Origin: Anaerolinea sp.
GTDB lineage: Bacteria; Chloroflexota; Anaerolineae; Anaerolineales; Anaerolineaceae
Assembly: GCA_029975055.1 (NCBI GenBank)
Contig: JARKPU010000044.1
Location: forward strand, 1-49,701
DNA: 49,701 nucleotides
Direction of reading: 5' to 3'
Shown: one piece after another, positions 41,735-49,701 of the stretch
Numbering within the stretch: the stretch's first letter is position 1
Layout: each line of letters opens with the position of its first letter
Notes under the pieces: generated by a model
What the model was told of the DNA's origin: nothing
Seen by the model: the letters and a program-made list of their open reading frames with translations, nothing else
Database searches by the model: none
Made by a program: the position numbers and the translations under genes

Positions 41735-41797
41735 CTTCGATTTTTCTGTTAATTGTGGGGCAAACCCCACAATTAACAGAAAAAGAACCACACAATC
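41735..41797 (+). repeat. Palindromic repeat family B, copy 3
   Basis: A perfect 20-bp stem, 41741-41760 with 41765-41784, loop CAAA. Flanks GCTTCGA and GAACCACACAATC are shared with copy 4 and, in reverse, with copies 1 and 2. Confidence 0.85.
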
Positions 41798-41891
41798 AAG
41801 AGAACCCTCCGCGCCGGAAAGGTCGTGGGGGGCAGCCGGGAAAGTTGAATTGGTGCCGTTTTAGAAGGCTCCAGGCAGCCGGAGCAGGCAA

Positions 41892-43391
41892 TCAGTGAAT
41901 TTCATACAGGGTATACGCGCCCACCTGCCCCACCGCCTCCGCATCCTTTTCGGCCAGTTCCTCGTCAAACGTCTTCACCAGGGTTGAGAACGGACCGACG
42001 ATCACATACCGCGTACCAGCGGAAATGCGCGGCTCGCCCAGCAGCGCGCCCCAATGCTTGTTGTAGATCGAGTCGATCATCGCCGAGAGAAGGCGAAAAT
42101 CGGGGTGGCTGAAGCTGCTGCGGCTGTAAAATTCCACTTCCCATTCCCAATTGAGCACGTTTTCGCCGGCCGGCACGATCTGATCCACCACCTGGGCAAA
42201 GCGGCGGGGGGTATCATCGTAATTGGTTAAAATCAGGCGCACGTCGATGGCCAGGTTGGCAAGCACAAACGCGCCCGCAGCCAGCCAGGCGGCCAGCGCC
42301 GCCCAGTGCTTGAACGACCTTTGGCGGAACCAGGGCACCAGGTCGTTCATGAATATGGCGATCACCGGGAGGCCCAAAACGATGCCGGTATTCAGGTAAC
42401 GCGCCCAGGGCAGGCTGAGGAAAAACAGGTTGACCAGCCCGAAGCCCGCCGTCACCACGAAGACGGCCCGCACCAGCCCTTGCAGGCTGCGCTGAAAGGC
42501 GCTGAAGAAGACGACCAGCAGCGGGATGCCCAGCACCGCCACAAACCCGCTAAACAGGAACATCTTCAGCGATTCCTTGATGCGGAAGAAGTTGACCCCC
42601 AGGTACGTGACCTTAAATGCGGCCGATTGCGTGGCAAGGTAAAAGGCCCGGTCGTCGCCCACCATCGACAGGGAGATCAACGACCAGGCGGCAAAGGTGA
42701 CCACGCAGGCCGCCCCGGCGGCGAAGAACACCAGCCAGCGCTTCTGCTTGAAGTAAAAGAGATCGAGCAGAAACATCACCCCCAGGCTGGGCGCCAGCAC
42801 CCAAATCAGCTGGTTCTTGGTAAGCACCGTCAGTCCCAGAAAGACCGCGCTCCAAATGATATTCCACGCTCGCGGTTCGCGGAGCGCCCTGACCAGGAAC
42901 CATAACCCGAAAAACAGGAAAGCATAGGCGGGCACTTCGCCCAGCACCTGCCGGGCCAGCCAGAGGGTATCGAAATTGGCGTAACCGGCGACCATGAAGA
43001 GAAACACGCTCGCCAACGCGATCTCCCAGCGCGTCAACGCGCGGACCAACAAGAACAACCCGGCGATGGCAGCCAGCATGTAAAGCGCAATCAGCGCGCG
43101 GGCGGCAAACAGGTTGTCGGGCAACAGCTCGTGGATGAACCCAATGGGGTAGAGCACCGTCGGGCCGGTGGCAGGCGCGGGATACATCCAGCGCGCCAGG
43201 TCGTTATCGGAGCAGCCGCACACACCGCTCTCCGAAATGTTATGCCCATATTGAAGGTAGATGCCTTCGTCCCAGCCGTTGATGGTCGGGTATTGATCCA
43301 GCCGCCAAAAGGTGAAAAAAAAGATCGCCGGCACAGCCAGCGCGGCAAGGATGAGCTTTACCAAAGGAGTCTGAACCTGAACAGACTTCAT
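41892..43391 (-). CDS. GT39/ArnT-like membrane glycosyltransferase
   Basis: A 499-residue polytopic membrane protein. The first extracytoplasmic loop after the N-terminal helix has WDEGIYLQYG, the acidic D-E motif of GT-C transferases. About ten further helices fill the centre, and the C-terminal ~120 residues are soluble. It probably transfers sugar from a lipid-phosphate donor to a protein or envelope glycan. GGGGGAAAG lies 5-13 bases before the ATG. The spacer to the next gene (43392-43522) holds nothing I can support. Confidence 0.78.
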   Translation of the reverse strand: MKSVQVQTPLVKLILAALAVPAIFFFTFWRLDQYPTINGWDEGIYLQYGHNISESGVCGCSDNDLARWMYPAPATGPTVLYPIGFIHELLPDNLFAARALIALYMLAAIAGLFLLVRALTRWEIALASVFLFMVAGYANFDTLWLARQVLGEVPAYAFLFFGLWFLVRALREPRAWNIIWSAVFLGLTVLTKNQLIWVLAPSLGVMFLLDLFYFKQKRWLVFFAAGAACVVTFAAWSLISLSMVGDDRAFYLATQSAAFKVTYLGVNFFRIKESLKMFLFSGFVAVLGIPLLVVFFSAFQRSLQGLVRAVFVVTAGFGLVNLFFLSLPWARYLNTGIVLGLPVIAIFMNDLVPWFRQRSFKHWAALAAWLAAGAFVLANLAIDVRLILTNYDDTPRRFAQVVDQIVPAGENVLNWEWEVEFYSRSSFSHPDFRLLSAMIDSIYNKHWGALLGEPRISAGTRYVIVGPFSTLVKTFDEELAEKDAEAVGQVGAYTLYEIH

Positions 43392-43522
43392 TTTTACTTT
43401 CCCCCGCTTCTATATTATTTCCCATCCCCCGATGGTAAATGGATTGTAGCACAGAAACGCAGCCGCCAATCGTTGGGCAAGCGTTGCAGCTGCGTGAGTG
43501 GATCGCCCCTCGCCCCGCGGGC

Positions 43523-43867
43523 CTAATCGCTGCCCTTTGCCGCCTGAGCTTCCAGCTCCGCCACCCGGGCGGCCAGGTCGCGGTGGCTGCGCGCCACCAG
43601 CCCCATCGCCAGCAGCAGCGCGCCGATAAGCCCATGCAGCCCGGCCAGCAGCGCCATGACGCCCGAAACGGCCTGTTTGAGCATGCCGGCCAGCATGTTG
43701 CCCAGCGCCCCAAAAGATGCGAGCAGGAACCGGTAGGATTCAACCGCCGCCGGGGCCGAAAACGCCGCGACGATGAAGTAGAGGCACAGCAAGAAAGCCG
43801 CGCCCGCCAGCACGAAGAGCACGATGCTGATCACAGGCAGGCGCTTTGGGGTTGGTGAGGTTCGCAT
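43523..43867 (-). CDS. Small two-helix membrane protein
   Basis: A 114-residue protein with two long hydrophobic helices (VISIVLFVLAGAAFLLCLYFIVAAF and GLHGLIGALLLAMGLVA) and a charged C-terminal coiled-coil-like end (LAARVAELEAQAA). No family recognised. Confidence 0.55.
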   Translation of the reverse strand: MRTSPTPKRLPVISIVLFVLAGAAFLLCLYFIVAAFSAPAAVESYRFLLASFGALGNMLAGMLKQAVSGVMALLAGLHGLIGALLLAMGLVARSHRDLAARVAELEAQAAKGSD

Positions 43868-43917
43868 GATACCGCTCCAATCCGATCATCCATAAACAAA
43901 GCCCCTCCTTCTGGGCA

Positions 43918-43980
43918 GGCTTCAGTTTTCTGTACATTGTGGGGCAAACCCCACAATGTACAGAAAAAGAACCACACGGT
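43918..43980 (+). repeat. Palindromic repeat family B, copy 4
   Basis: A perfect 19-bp stem, 43926-43944 with 43949-43967, loop CAAA. Compared with copy 3 the stem has paired changes (TTAATT to TACATT with AATTAA to AATGTA), so the pairing is conserved while the sequence is not. Flanks GCTTCAG and GAACCACAC are the same as copy 3. Confidence 0.85.
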
Positions 43981-44012
43981 CTCCTTCTGAAGGAGGGAGG
44001 GCCAACCGGGTT

Positions 44013-46466
44013 CTAGCCCAGTTCGACCGTCACTTCGTGCACGCCGCCGCCAAAAACCGGCAGGATATTGCCCTCCACGGGTTTCCCATCCACGAACATG
44101 CGCTTCACGCCCTTGCAGACGTGCGCCGGGTTTTTGACCGCAATGCGGTATTCCGCCCCGCGGAAGTGGCGCACCGCGTTGAAGCCGTCCCATCCCGCCG
44201 GGATGCACGGGTCGATGCGCAGCCCATCCAGTTCGGGGCGGATGCCCAAAATCCACTGGCTGGCAGCGACGTAATTCCAGGCGGCCGTGCCGCTCAGCCA
44301 CGAGTTCTTCGCCTCGCCGTGGGTAGGCGCGTCGCGCCCGGCGATCATCTGGGCATAGACGTACGGCTCGCAGCGATGCACCTCGCTGATCTCCTCGCGC
44401 GCCGAGGGGTTGATGCGGGTGTAATAGTCGAAAGCCCGCTCGCCGCGCCCGAGGATCGCCTCGCCGATCATGATCCAGGGGTTGGTGTGGCAGAAGATAC
44501 CCGCGTTCTCCTTGTAGCCGGGCGGGTAGGAGGAAATCTCGCCCAGCTCGAGGTAATAGTGCGAGTAAGCCGGCTGCTGCAGCACGATTCCGTGCGGAGT
44601 CGCCAGCCGTTCGCCCACGGCATCCAGGGCGCTCTGCGCGCGGCCGTCTCCAAGCCCCAACCCGGCCAGCACGCAAATTCCCTGCGGCTCGATGAAGATT
44701 TGCCCCTCGGCGCACTCCTTCGAGCCGACCGGGCGGCCAAAGTCGTCGTAGGCGCGGCGGAACCATTCGCCGTCCCAGCCTGCCCGCCAGATCACCTCTT
44801 CCATTTTGGCCGCCTCGCGCCGGTAAAGCCCGGCATCCACCGCCTGCCCGCGGCGCTCGGCCATCGCCGCCAGCTCGCCAAGCGAGAGGACGAACAGCCC
44901 GGCGATGAAGACGCTCTCGGCCACTTTGCCGTCTTTATTGGTGGTGGTCTGGAAGGATTGCCCCGGCTCGGAGGAGAAGCAGTTCAGGTTCAGGCAGTCG
45001 TTCCAGTCGGCGCGTCCAATCAGCGGCAGGCCGTGCGGGCCGATGCGCTCGAGGGTGTAACGCACGCAGCGCTGCAGGTGCTCGTAGAGCGGCGACTCGC
45101 TGCCGGGCGCGTTATCGTAGGGCACCGGTTCGTCCAAAATGGCCCAGTCGCCGGTCTCTTTGATATAAGCCGCCACGCCGAGGATCAGCCAATGCGGGTC
45201 GTCATTGAAGTTCGAGCCCACGTCGTTGTTACCGCGCTTGGTGAGCGGCTGGTACTGGTGATACGCCCCGCCGCTCGGCAGCTGGGTGGCGGCGATATCC
45301 AAAATGCGCTGGCGGGCGCGCTCGGGCACCATGTGGACAAACCCCAGCAGGTCCTGGTTCGAGTCGCGGAAGCCCATGCCACGCCCGATGCCGGATTCAT
45401 AGAACGAGGCCGAGCGCGACATATTGAAGGTGACCATGCATTGATAAGCGTTCCAGATGTTCACCATCCGGTTGGTGTGCACATCGGGCGTTTCGGCCTG
45501 GAACTTGCCCAACAGCCCGTCCCAATAGCGGCGCAGGTCGGCAAAAGCGGCCTCCACCACCTGCGGCTGGAGGAACCGGCCGATGCGCGGGAGCACGCCG
45601 CGCTTGTTGATGCGCTGCGAGCCGGGCGGGTCGAACTTGGCGTCGCGCGGGTTCTCGTGGTAACCGAGCAGGAAGATCACCTCGCGCTGTTCGCCGGGCT
45701 GCAAGCTGAGGCGCACATGGTGCGCCCCGCACGGAGCCCAGCCGTGCGCCACCGAGCCGGCGCACTGCCCGCGCTCCACCGCCAGCGGGCGCTCCCAGCC
45801 GCGGTAGGCCCCCAGGAAGGCATCCCGCTGGGTGTCGAAGCCGGCGTGCTTCTCGGAGCAGGCAAAGAACGCAAAGTGATCGCGCCGCTCGCGGTATTCC
45901 GTCTTGTGATAGATGATCTCGTCCTCCACCTCCACCTGCCCGGTGGAAAAGTTGCGCTGGAAGTTCGAGGAATCATCCAGCGCGTCCCACAGGCAGAATT
46001 CCACCGCGCCGAAGACCGAGAGCTGAGCGGGTGTGGAGCGCAGATTCTCCAGGCGCAGCCGCCAGACCTCCAGGTTCTCGTCGATGGGGACGAAGTAGCA
46101 CGTCTCGGCGCGCACGCCGCGGCAGGTGGAAGCGATGACGGTGTAGCCCATGCCGTGCCGGCAGGAATAGTCTTCCAGGTCCGTCTGGGTGGGCATCCAG
46201 GAAGGCGACCAGTACGCCCCGCCCGCCTCGGGGGCGTCATCCCGCAGGTAAATATAGCGCCCGCCCAGGTCGAAGGGCGCGTTGTTGTAGCGATAGCGCG
46301 TCAGGCGGCGCAGGCGCGCATCGCGGAAGAATGAATAGCCGCCCGCAGTGTTGCTGATGATGCCAAAATACTCCTGGCTGCCGAGGTAGTTGATCCACGG
46401 CAGGGGGGTATCGGGGCGGGTGATGACGTACTCACGTCGCGCGTCGTCGAATGATCCGTAGCGCAT
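44013..46466 (-). CDS. Cellobiose phosphorylase (GH94)
   Basis: An 817-residue GH94 phosphorylase that would split cellobiose with phosphate to glucose-1-phosphate and glucose in the cytosol. The start [21 protein letters not shown] and [23 protein letters not shown] match the cellobiose phosphorylase subtype. The catalytic acid is in [13 protein letters not shown] (near residue 485), and the phosphate site has the [23 protein letters not shown] segments. Length is full. CAGGGAGG lies six bases before the ATG. It is divergent from the alpha-glucosidase gene, so glucan breakdown is the common theme. Confidence 0.92.
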   Translation of the reverse strand: MRYGSFDDARREYVITRPDTPLPWINYLGSQEYFGIISNTAGGYSFFRDARLRRLTRYRYNNAPFDLGGRYIYLRDDAPEAGGAYWSPSWMPTQTDLEDYSCRHGMGYTVIASTCRGVRAETCYFVPIDENLEVWRLRLENLRSTPAQLSVFGAVEFCLWDALDDSSNFQRNFSTGQVEVEDEIIYHKTEYRERRDHFAFFACSEKHAGFDTQRDAFLGAYRGWERPLAVERGQCAGSVAHGWAPCGAHHVRLSLQPGEQREVIFLLGYHENPRDAKFDPPGSQRINKRGVLPRIGRFLQPQVVEAAFADLRRYWDGLLGKFQAETPDVHTNRMVNIWNAYQCMVTFNMSRSASFYESGIGRGMGFRDSNQDLLGFVHMVPERARQRILDIAATQLPSGGAYHQYQPLTKRGNNDVGSNFNDDPHWLILGVAAYIKETGDWAILDEPVPYDNAPGSESPLYEHLQRCVRYTLERIGPHGLPLIGRADWNDCLNLNCFSSEPGQSFQTTTNKDGKVAESVFIAGLFVLSLGELAAMAERRGQAVDAGLYRREAAKMEEVIWRAGWDGEWFRRAYDDFGRPVGSKECAEGQIFIEPQGICVLAGLGLGDGRAQSALDAVGERLATPHGIVLQQPAYSHYYLELGEISSYPPGYKENAGIFCHTNPWIMIGEAILGRGERAFDYYTRINPSAREEISEVHRCEPYVYAQMIAGRDAPTHGEAKNSWLSGTAAWNYVAASQWILGIRPELDGLRIDPCIPAGWDGFNAVRHFRGAEYRIAVKNPAHVCKGVKRMFVDGKPVEGNILPVFGGGVHEVTVELG

Positions 46467-46515
46467 AAGGCCTCCCTGGGAGAGATGGGCTGTTGTTAAT
46501 GAATGGAATAATTCT

Positions 46516-46545
46516 ACTATAGCACAATTTTAACCGGTTTGTGAA
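46516..46545 (-). promoter_or_regulatory. Promoter of the GH94 gene
   Basis: TTCACA (46545-46540) and TATAGT (46521-46516) are 18 bp apart on the minus strand, with TG before the -10 (extended -10). It lies in the spacer shared with the divergent alpha-glucosidase gene, where joint control could be exerted. Confidence 0.6.
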
Positions 46546-46694
46546 CGTTATCAGAGGAATTTTCCCGTGGTTGCGTTGGCAAAGGCACAACCCCGCCCCG
46601 GCCCCGATTAACACCCCCGCCTCGATTTATGGTTTAATCATGTTGCAGCGCGATTCAGCGCTCGGCCCGCTTCAGACAGACTCGGGAGGCGCAG

Positions 46695-48317
46695 ATGGAC
46701 AACAACTACCTCTGGTGGCGAGACGGAATCATCTATCAGATCTACCCGCGCTCCTTCGCCGACGGCAACGGCGACGGCATCGGCGACCTGGACGGCATCA
46801 CCGCCCGGCTGGATTACCTGCAAGACCTGGGCGTGGATGCAATCTGGCTCTCCCCGGTTTACCCCTCGCCGGATGTCGATTTCGGATACGACATCAGCAA
46901 CTACCTCGATATCGACCCCAAGTTCGGCAGCCTCGACAGCTTCGATTACCTGGTCGCGCAGGCGCATGAACGCGGCCTGCGCGTGATCATGGACCTGGTG
47001 CTCAACCATACCTCCGACCAGCATCCCTGGTTCATCGAATCGCGCAAATCGCGCGACAACCCCTTCCGCGATTACTACCTCTGGCGCGACCCCAAGCCCA
47101 ACGGCGACCCGCCGAACAACTGGCTCTCGTGCTTTGGCGGCGGCGGCTGGGAACACGACCCCGTCACCGGGCAGATGTACTTCCACATGTTCACCAAAGA
47201 GCAGCCGGATGTCAACTGGCGGAACCCGGCCGTGCGCCAATACATGCTGGATGTGTTCAAATTCTGGCTCGACCGCGGCGTGGACGGCTTTCGGCTGGAT
47301 GTGTTCAACGCCTACTACAAGGCCGAAGGCCTGCCGGATAACCCGGTCGGCTCATTCAGTCTCGCGCCTCTCTCCGTGCGCCCCTTCGACCGCATGCAGC
47401 ACCTCTACGACATCGACCAGCCGGAGATGATTCCGCTGTTGAATGACATCCGTGCGCTGCTCGACTCATACCCCCAGACCTACGCCGTCGGCGAGACGTT
47501 CCTCGGCGGGCCCGAAAAGGCCGCGCGCTACTGCGGCGAAGGCAAGCTGCACGCGGCCTTCAACTTTGAGTTCACCCGCAGCCCCTGGTGGGCGCGCGCC
47601 TTCTACCAATCTATCGAACGGTGGGAAAAGGCCCTGCCCGATGGCGCCTGGCCCAACTACGTCCTCAACAACCACGATCTCCCCCGTTCGGCCACGCGCT
47701 ACGCCCGCGGTGAAGACGACGAGCGCCTCAAGGTGGCGGCGGCCCTGCTGCTCACCCTGCGCGGCACGCCCTTCCTCTATTACGGCGAAGAAATCGGCAT
47801 GCGCGATATCCGCCTGACGCGCGACCAGGTGAAAGACCCCGCCGGGCAGCGCTACTGGCCGCTCTTCAAAGGCCGCGATGGCTGCCGCTCGCCTATGCAG
47901 TGGTCTGCCGCGCCCAACGCGGGCTTCGCCTTCCCGGGCGTGGAACCCTGGCTGCCCGTGCACCCCAACTACAAGACCCGCAATGTGATGGCCCAGCAGG
48001 CCGACCCCGACTCGCTGCTCAACTGGTACAAGCGCCTGGTCGCGGCGCGCAAAGCCCACCCGGCCTTGCGGACGGGCATGTTCCTGCCGGTGACCTACGG
48101 CACGCGCTTCGTGTTCAGCTACCTGCGGCAGTTGGAAGGTGAAACGCTGCTGGTGGCGTTGAACTTCTCGGGTCGGCGGCAGCAGCTCGTCTTGGGGCGC
48201 GAGCTGGCCGGGCGCAGCTGGGAACTGCTGCTTTCCAACAAGCGCAGCTCCATGGCGCCGGTGAAGGGCAGCCTCATCCCGCTGGAGCCTAACGAGGCGC
48301 TCATCCTGACCGCCTGA
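46695..48317 (+). CDS. GH13 alpha-glucosidase (oligo-1,6-glucosidase type)
   Basis: A 540-residue GH13 enzyme. Conserved regions I-IV are present: DLVLNHTSDQHPWF, DGFRLDVFN (nucleophile Asp), YAVGETFLGG (acid Glu) and LNNHDLPRS (transition-state Asp). It also shows the early IYQIYPRSFADGNGDGIGDL calcium-loop motif. It hydrolyses alpha-glucosidic bonds of short sugars in the cytosol. GGGAGGCGCAG before the ATG fixes the start. It forms a divergent pair with cellobiose phosphorylase. Confidence 0.92.
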   Translation: MDNNYLWWRDGIIYQIYPRSFADGNGDGIGDLDGITARLDYLQDLGVDAIWLSPVYPSPDVDFGYDISNYLDIDPKFGSLDSFDYLVAQAHERGLRVIMDLVLNHTSDQHPWFIESRKSRDNPFRDYYLWRDPKPNGDPPNNWLSCFGGGGWEHDPVTGQMYFHMFTKEQPDVNWRNPAVRQYMLDVFKFWLDRGVDGFRLDVFNAYYKAEGLPDNPVGSFSLAPLSVRPFDRMQHLYDIDQPEMIPLLNDIRALLDSYPQTYAVGETFLGGPEKAARYCGEGKLHAAFNFEFTRSPWWARAFYQSIERWEKALPDGAWPNYVLNNHDLPRSATRYARGEDDERLKVAAALLLTLRGTPFLYYGEEIGMRDIRLTRDQVKDPAGQRYWPLFKGRDGCRSPMQWSAAPNAGFAFPGVEPWLPVHPNYKTRNVMAQQADPDSLLNWYKRLVAARKAHPALRTGMFLPVTYGTRFVFSYLRQLEGETLLVALNFSGRRQQLVLGRELAGRSWELLLSNKRSSMAPVKGSLIPLEPNEALILTA

Positions 48318-48391
48318 GCCGAACGGTTCCGGCCCGGCAGTTCGCCCCAGCCACAGGCGAGGGCACGGTATAAGCTCATTCGGTTAAGGGG

Positions 48392-49558
48392 TTATTCCGG
48401 CAGCAGGCCGAGTTTGCGCGCCTGCTCGTAAGTGAGCACATCGGGGTTGGGTGGCGGCAGCGCTTCGCCCTCCACGGCATTCTCCCAAAAATCATCCACC
48501 GATTGCCCCGCTGCGGGGCCCGGCGGCGTGCCGAGAATCTCTTCGAGCGCCTTGAGCTCTTCCGGGGCAGGTTCCGGCGCGGGCTCTTCGGCCAGCGGTT
48601 CTGGCGCCGTCTGCGGGCCTTCGGCAGCCGCCAGAACGGGCTGCTCGGAAGGGATCGGGCTCACGTTGAGGCCCATCTCACCGAGGATGCGGGCGATCTG
48701 TTTTTGGGCCAGCAGCGCCTCTTCAAAGGCCAGCGCCGTGCGCAGCGCCCCGGGGCCGCTCTTCAAAAAGAGCAGCAGCGCGTAACGGCCGACCGGCGCG
48801 CACACCAGGTCGAACTCCTTGCCGCGCAGCGAGAAGACGGCATCGGGCAGCGGCGCTCCCGCCAGCCGCGAAATGCGCTGCATGGCGCTCAGGCCAGCCA
48901 TCAGGTCGGGGACGATCTGCTCGGCAAGTTCAGCCGAGGGCCAGTCGCCGGCCTGCGCGGTGACCCGCCCGGTGTCATCCAACAGAATCGCCGCCTGCCC
49001 GCCCAGCGAGCTGCGCAGATAGGTGAGTGCCTCGCTCAGAGTGGGCAGCGGCGGGGCCGGGGTTGGGGGCTCGGGCGCGGCTTCAGCCTGCGCCGGGGCG
49101 GGTTCGGGGGCTTTGCTCTTGAGGGGCGCGGTCTTGCCGCGTGCCTTTTCGACGGCGCGGGGCTGCGTGGGCGGGGGCGCGGGTTCTTCGCCGAGCACGG
49201 CTTGCACCGTGGAAATGAATTCCGATACGCTCACCGGCTTGCCCAGCAGGTGCGAAGCGCCCACTTCTCTCGCCTGGCGGCGCAGGTCTTCATCCAGGTA
49301 CATGCCGGTGATGATGATCACCTTGATCTCAGGCTGGCGCAGGCGCACGCGGCGCACCAGGTCGAGGCCAGACATGCCCGGCAGGCGGATATCCACCACC
49401 ATCAGGTCCACAGTGAAGGTGGTCACCTCCACCATGGCCTCCTCGGCGGAAGGCACGTAGGTGATGGTGGTGTGCGGGTAAGCGCTGCGCAGGGCCTGCT
49501 GGTACATGCGGCCCACATCGCGCGCATCGTCGATGATCAAGATGCGTTTCAAAGGCAT
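48392..49558 (-). CDS. Receiver-domain protein with roadblock/LC7-like C-terminal region
   Basis: A 388-residue protein. The N-terminal response-regulator receiver has the acidic pair in LIIDDARDV, the phosphoacceptor Asp in LMVVDIRLPGMSG, and Lys in LLGKPVSVSEF. A Pro/Ala/Glu-rich linker (about residues 125-170) follows. The second globular part (about 170-290, LGGQAAILLDDTGRVTAQAGDW ... LVCAPVGRYALLLFL) resembles the roadblock/LC7 (MglB-like) fold. The tail is helical. TATAAT (49570-49565) lies 6 nt before the ATG, so the message may be leaderless. Its histidine kinase is not in the window. Confidence 0.82.
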   Translation of the reverse strand: MPLKRILIIDDARDVGRMYQQALRSAYPHTTITYVPSAEEAMVEVTTFTVDLMVVDIRLPGMSGLDLVRRVRLRQPEIKVIIITGMYLDEDLRRQAREVGASHLLGKPVSVSEFISTVQAVLGEEPAPPPTQPRAVEKARGKTAPLKSKAPEPAPAQAEAAPEPPTPAPPLPTLSEALTYLRSSLGGQAAILLDDTGRVTAQAGDWPSAELAEQIVPDLMAGLSAMQRISRLAGAPLPDAVFSLRGKEFDLVCAPVGRYALLLFLKSGPGALRTALAFEEALLAQKQIARILGEMGLNVSPIPSEQPVLAAAEGPQTAPEPLAEEPAPEPAPEELKALEEILGTPPGPAAGQSVDDFWENAVEGEALPPPNPDVLTYEQARKLGLLPE

Positions 49559-49570
49559 ATGGGTATTATA

Positions 49571-49701
49571 CGTTAAAAGCGCGGCAGGGCGTGCGGCTTG
49601 CGGCCCGGCTGCGGGGTTTTCTCAGGAGAGGCAAAGCGCCTTCCCCCACAAAAAAGGAGAAGCAATCTGCTGCTCCCCAATGTAAAAGAGGCGTTTTTGA
49701 G
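49571..49701. other. Window edge, hairpins only
   Basis: Holds GGAGAAGCA-ATC-TGCTGCTCC (a 9-bp stem with one mismatch at about 49660-49680) and GCGCC/GGCG-type pairs near the end followed by TTTTT, perhaps the terminator of a gene beyond the window. No gene seen. Confidence 0.4.

Noticed and set aside
21551..43980. CRISPR array from the family B repeats
   Set aside because: The copies are kilobases apart, palindromic and in both orientations, with no regular spacers and no cas genes.
43956..46334. Long open frame of about 790 codons antisense to the cellobiose phosphorylase gene
   Set aside because: Shadow of a strongly conserved GH94 gene; no ribosome site and no recognisable motif.

Overview
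The window looks like a chromosome segment of a GC-rich, uncultured-type Chloroflexota, probably Anaerolineae-like. This rests on gene content: an archaeal-type HMG-CoA synthase/thiolase-like/DUF35 set beside a class II HMG-CoA reductase, DUF5317 and NHLP-like small proteins, many HD-GYP and receiver proteins, and Tat-free secreted proteins with PT-rich linkers. There is no rRNA to confirm it. Two stretches are clearly more AT-rich than the rest and read as acquired DNA: about 1-7235 and about 36600-40200.

Layout. (1) 1-7235: right part of an integrated mobile element. It has a promoter and structured leader, a tyrosine recombinase, a small ORF, a primase-polymerase/helicase flanked by two oppositely oriented sets of 9-bp iterons (candidate origin), an excisionase-like HTH protein, a probable small structured RNA, a membrane-anchored HTH protein and a large serine integrase. 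The integrase end runs into the 3' end of a host DUF35 gene at a 12-bp dyad that is probably the crossover site. (2) 7170-11552, minus strand: upper mevalonate pathway cluster HMG-CoA reductase - HMG-CoA synthase - thiolase-like - DUF35. The thiolase-like protein lacks all the expected catalytic residues, and a decayed four-helix-bundle gene sits inside the cluster. (3) 11770-20641: VOC protein, L,D-transpeptidase, rsmA, a G5/3D cell-wall protein, tRNA-Phe(GAA), a large PAS/GAF/HD-GYP sensor, a conserved dehydrogenase-like protein and a nucleotidyltransferase. (4) 20759-25826: PAP2 phosphatase, then a promoter-led cluster of a 44-aa hydrophobic peptide, DUF5317, an NHLP-leader-like small protein and a GAF/HD-GYP protein, then 7TM and HTH regulators. 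(5) 26037-33121: FecR-type anti-sigma/ECF sigma pair, APC permease, ArfB, and a HhH/PD40 lipoprotein. (6) 33437-36382: large secreted metalloprotease-like protein. (7) 36600-40200: a defence island with an HNH-APAZ protein overlapping a short Argonaute, followed by two small membrane proteins. (8) 40283-49558: LLM oxidoreductase, ClbS-like protein, GT39-type glycosyltransferase, cellobiose phosphorylase divergent from a GH13 alpha-glucosidase, and a receiver/roadblock-type protein.

Two families of small palindromic repeats are scattered in the backbone. Family A (2 copies, about 89 bp) resembles a TA-flanked MITE. Family B (4 copies, about 65 bp) has constant flanks and stems whose sequences differ but remain self-complementary.

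The most notable system is the HNH-APAZ/short pAgo pair, a probable guide-directed abortive-infection module of the less studied HNH class, sitting between short inverted repeats that resemble integron-type recombination half-sites. The DUF5317/NHLP/HD-GYP peptide cluster and the catalytically stripped thiolase are the next best leads.
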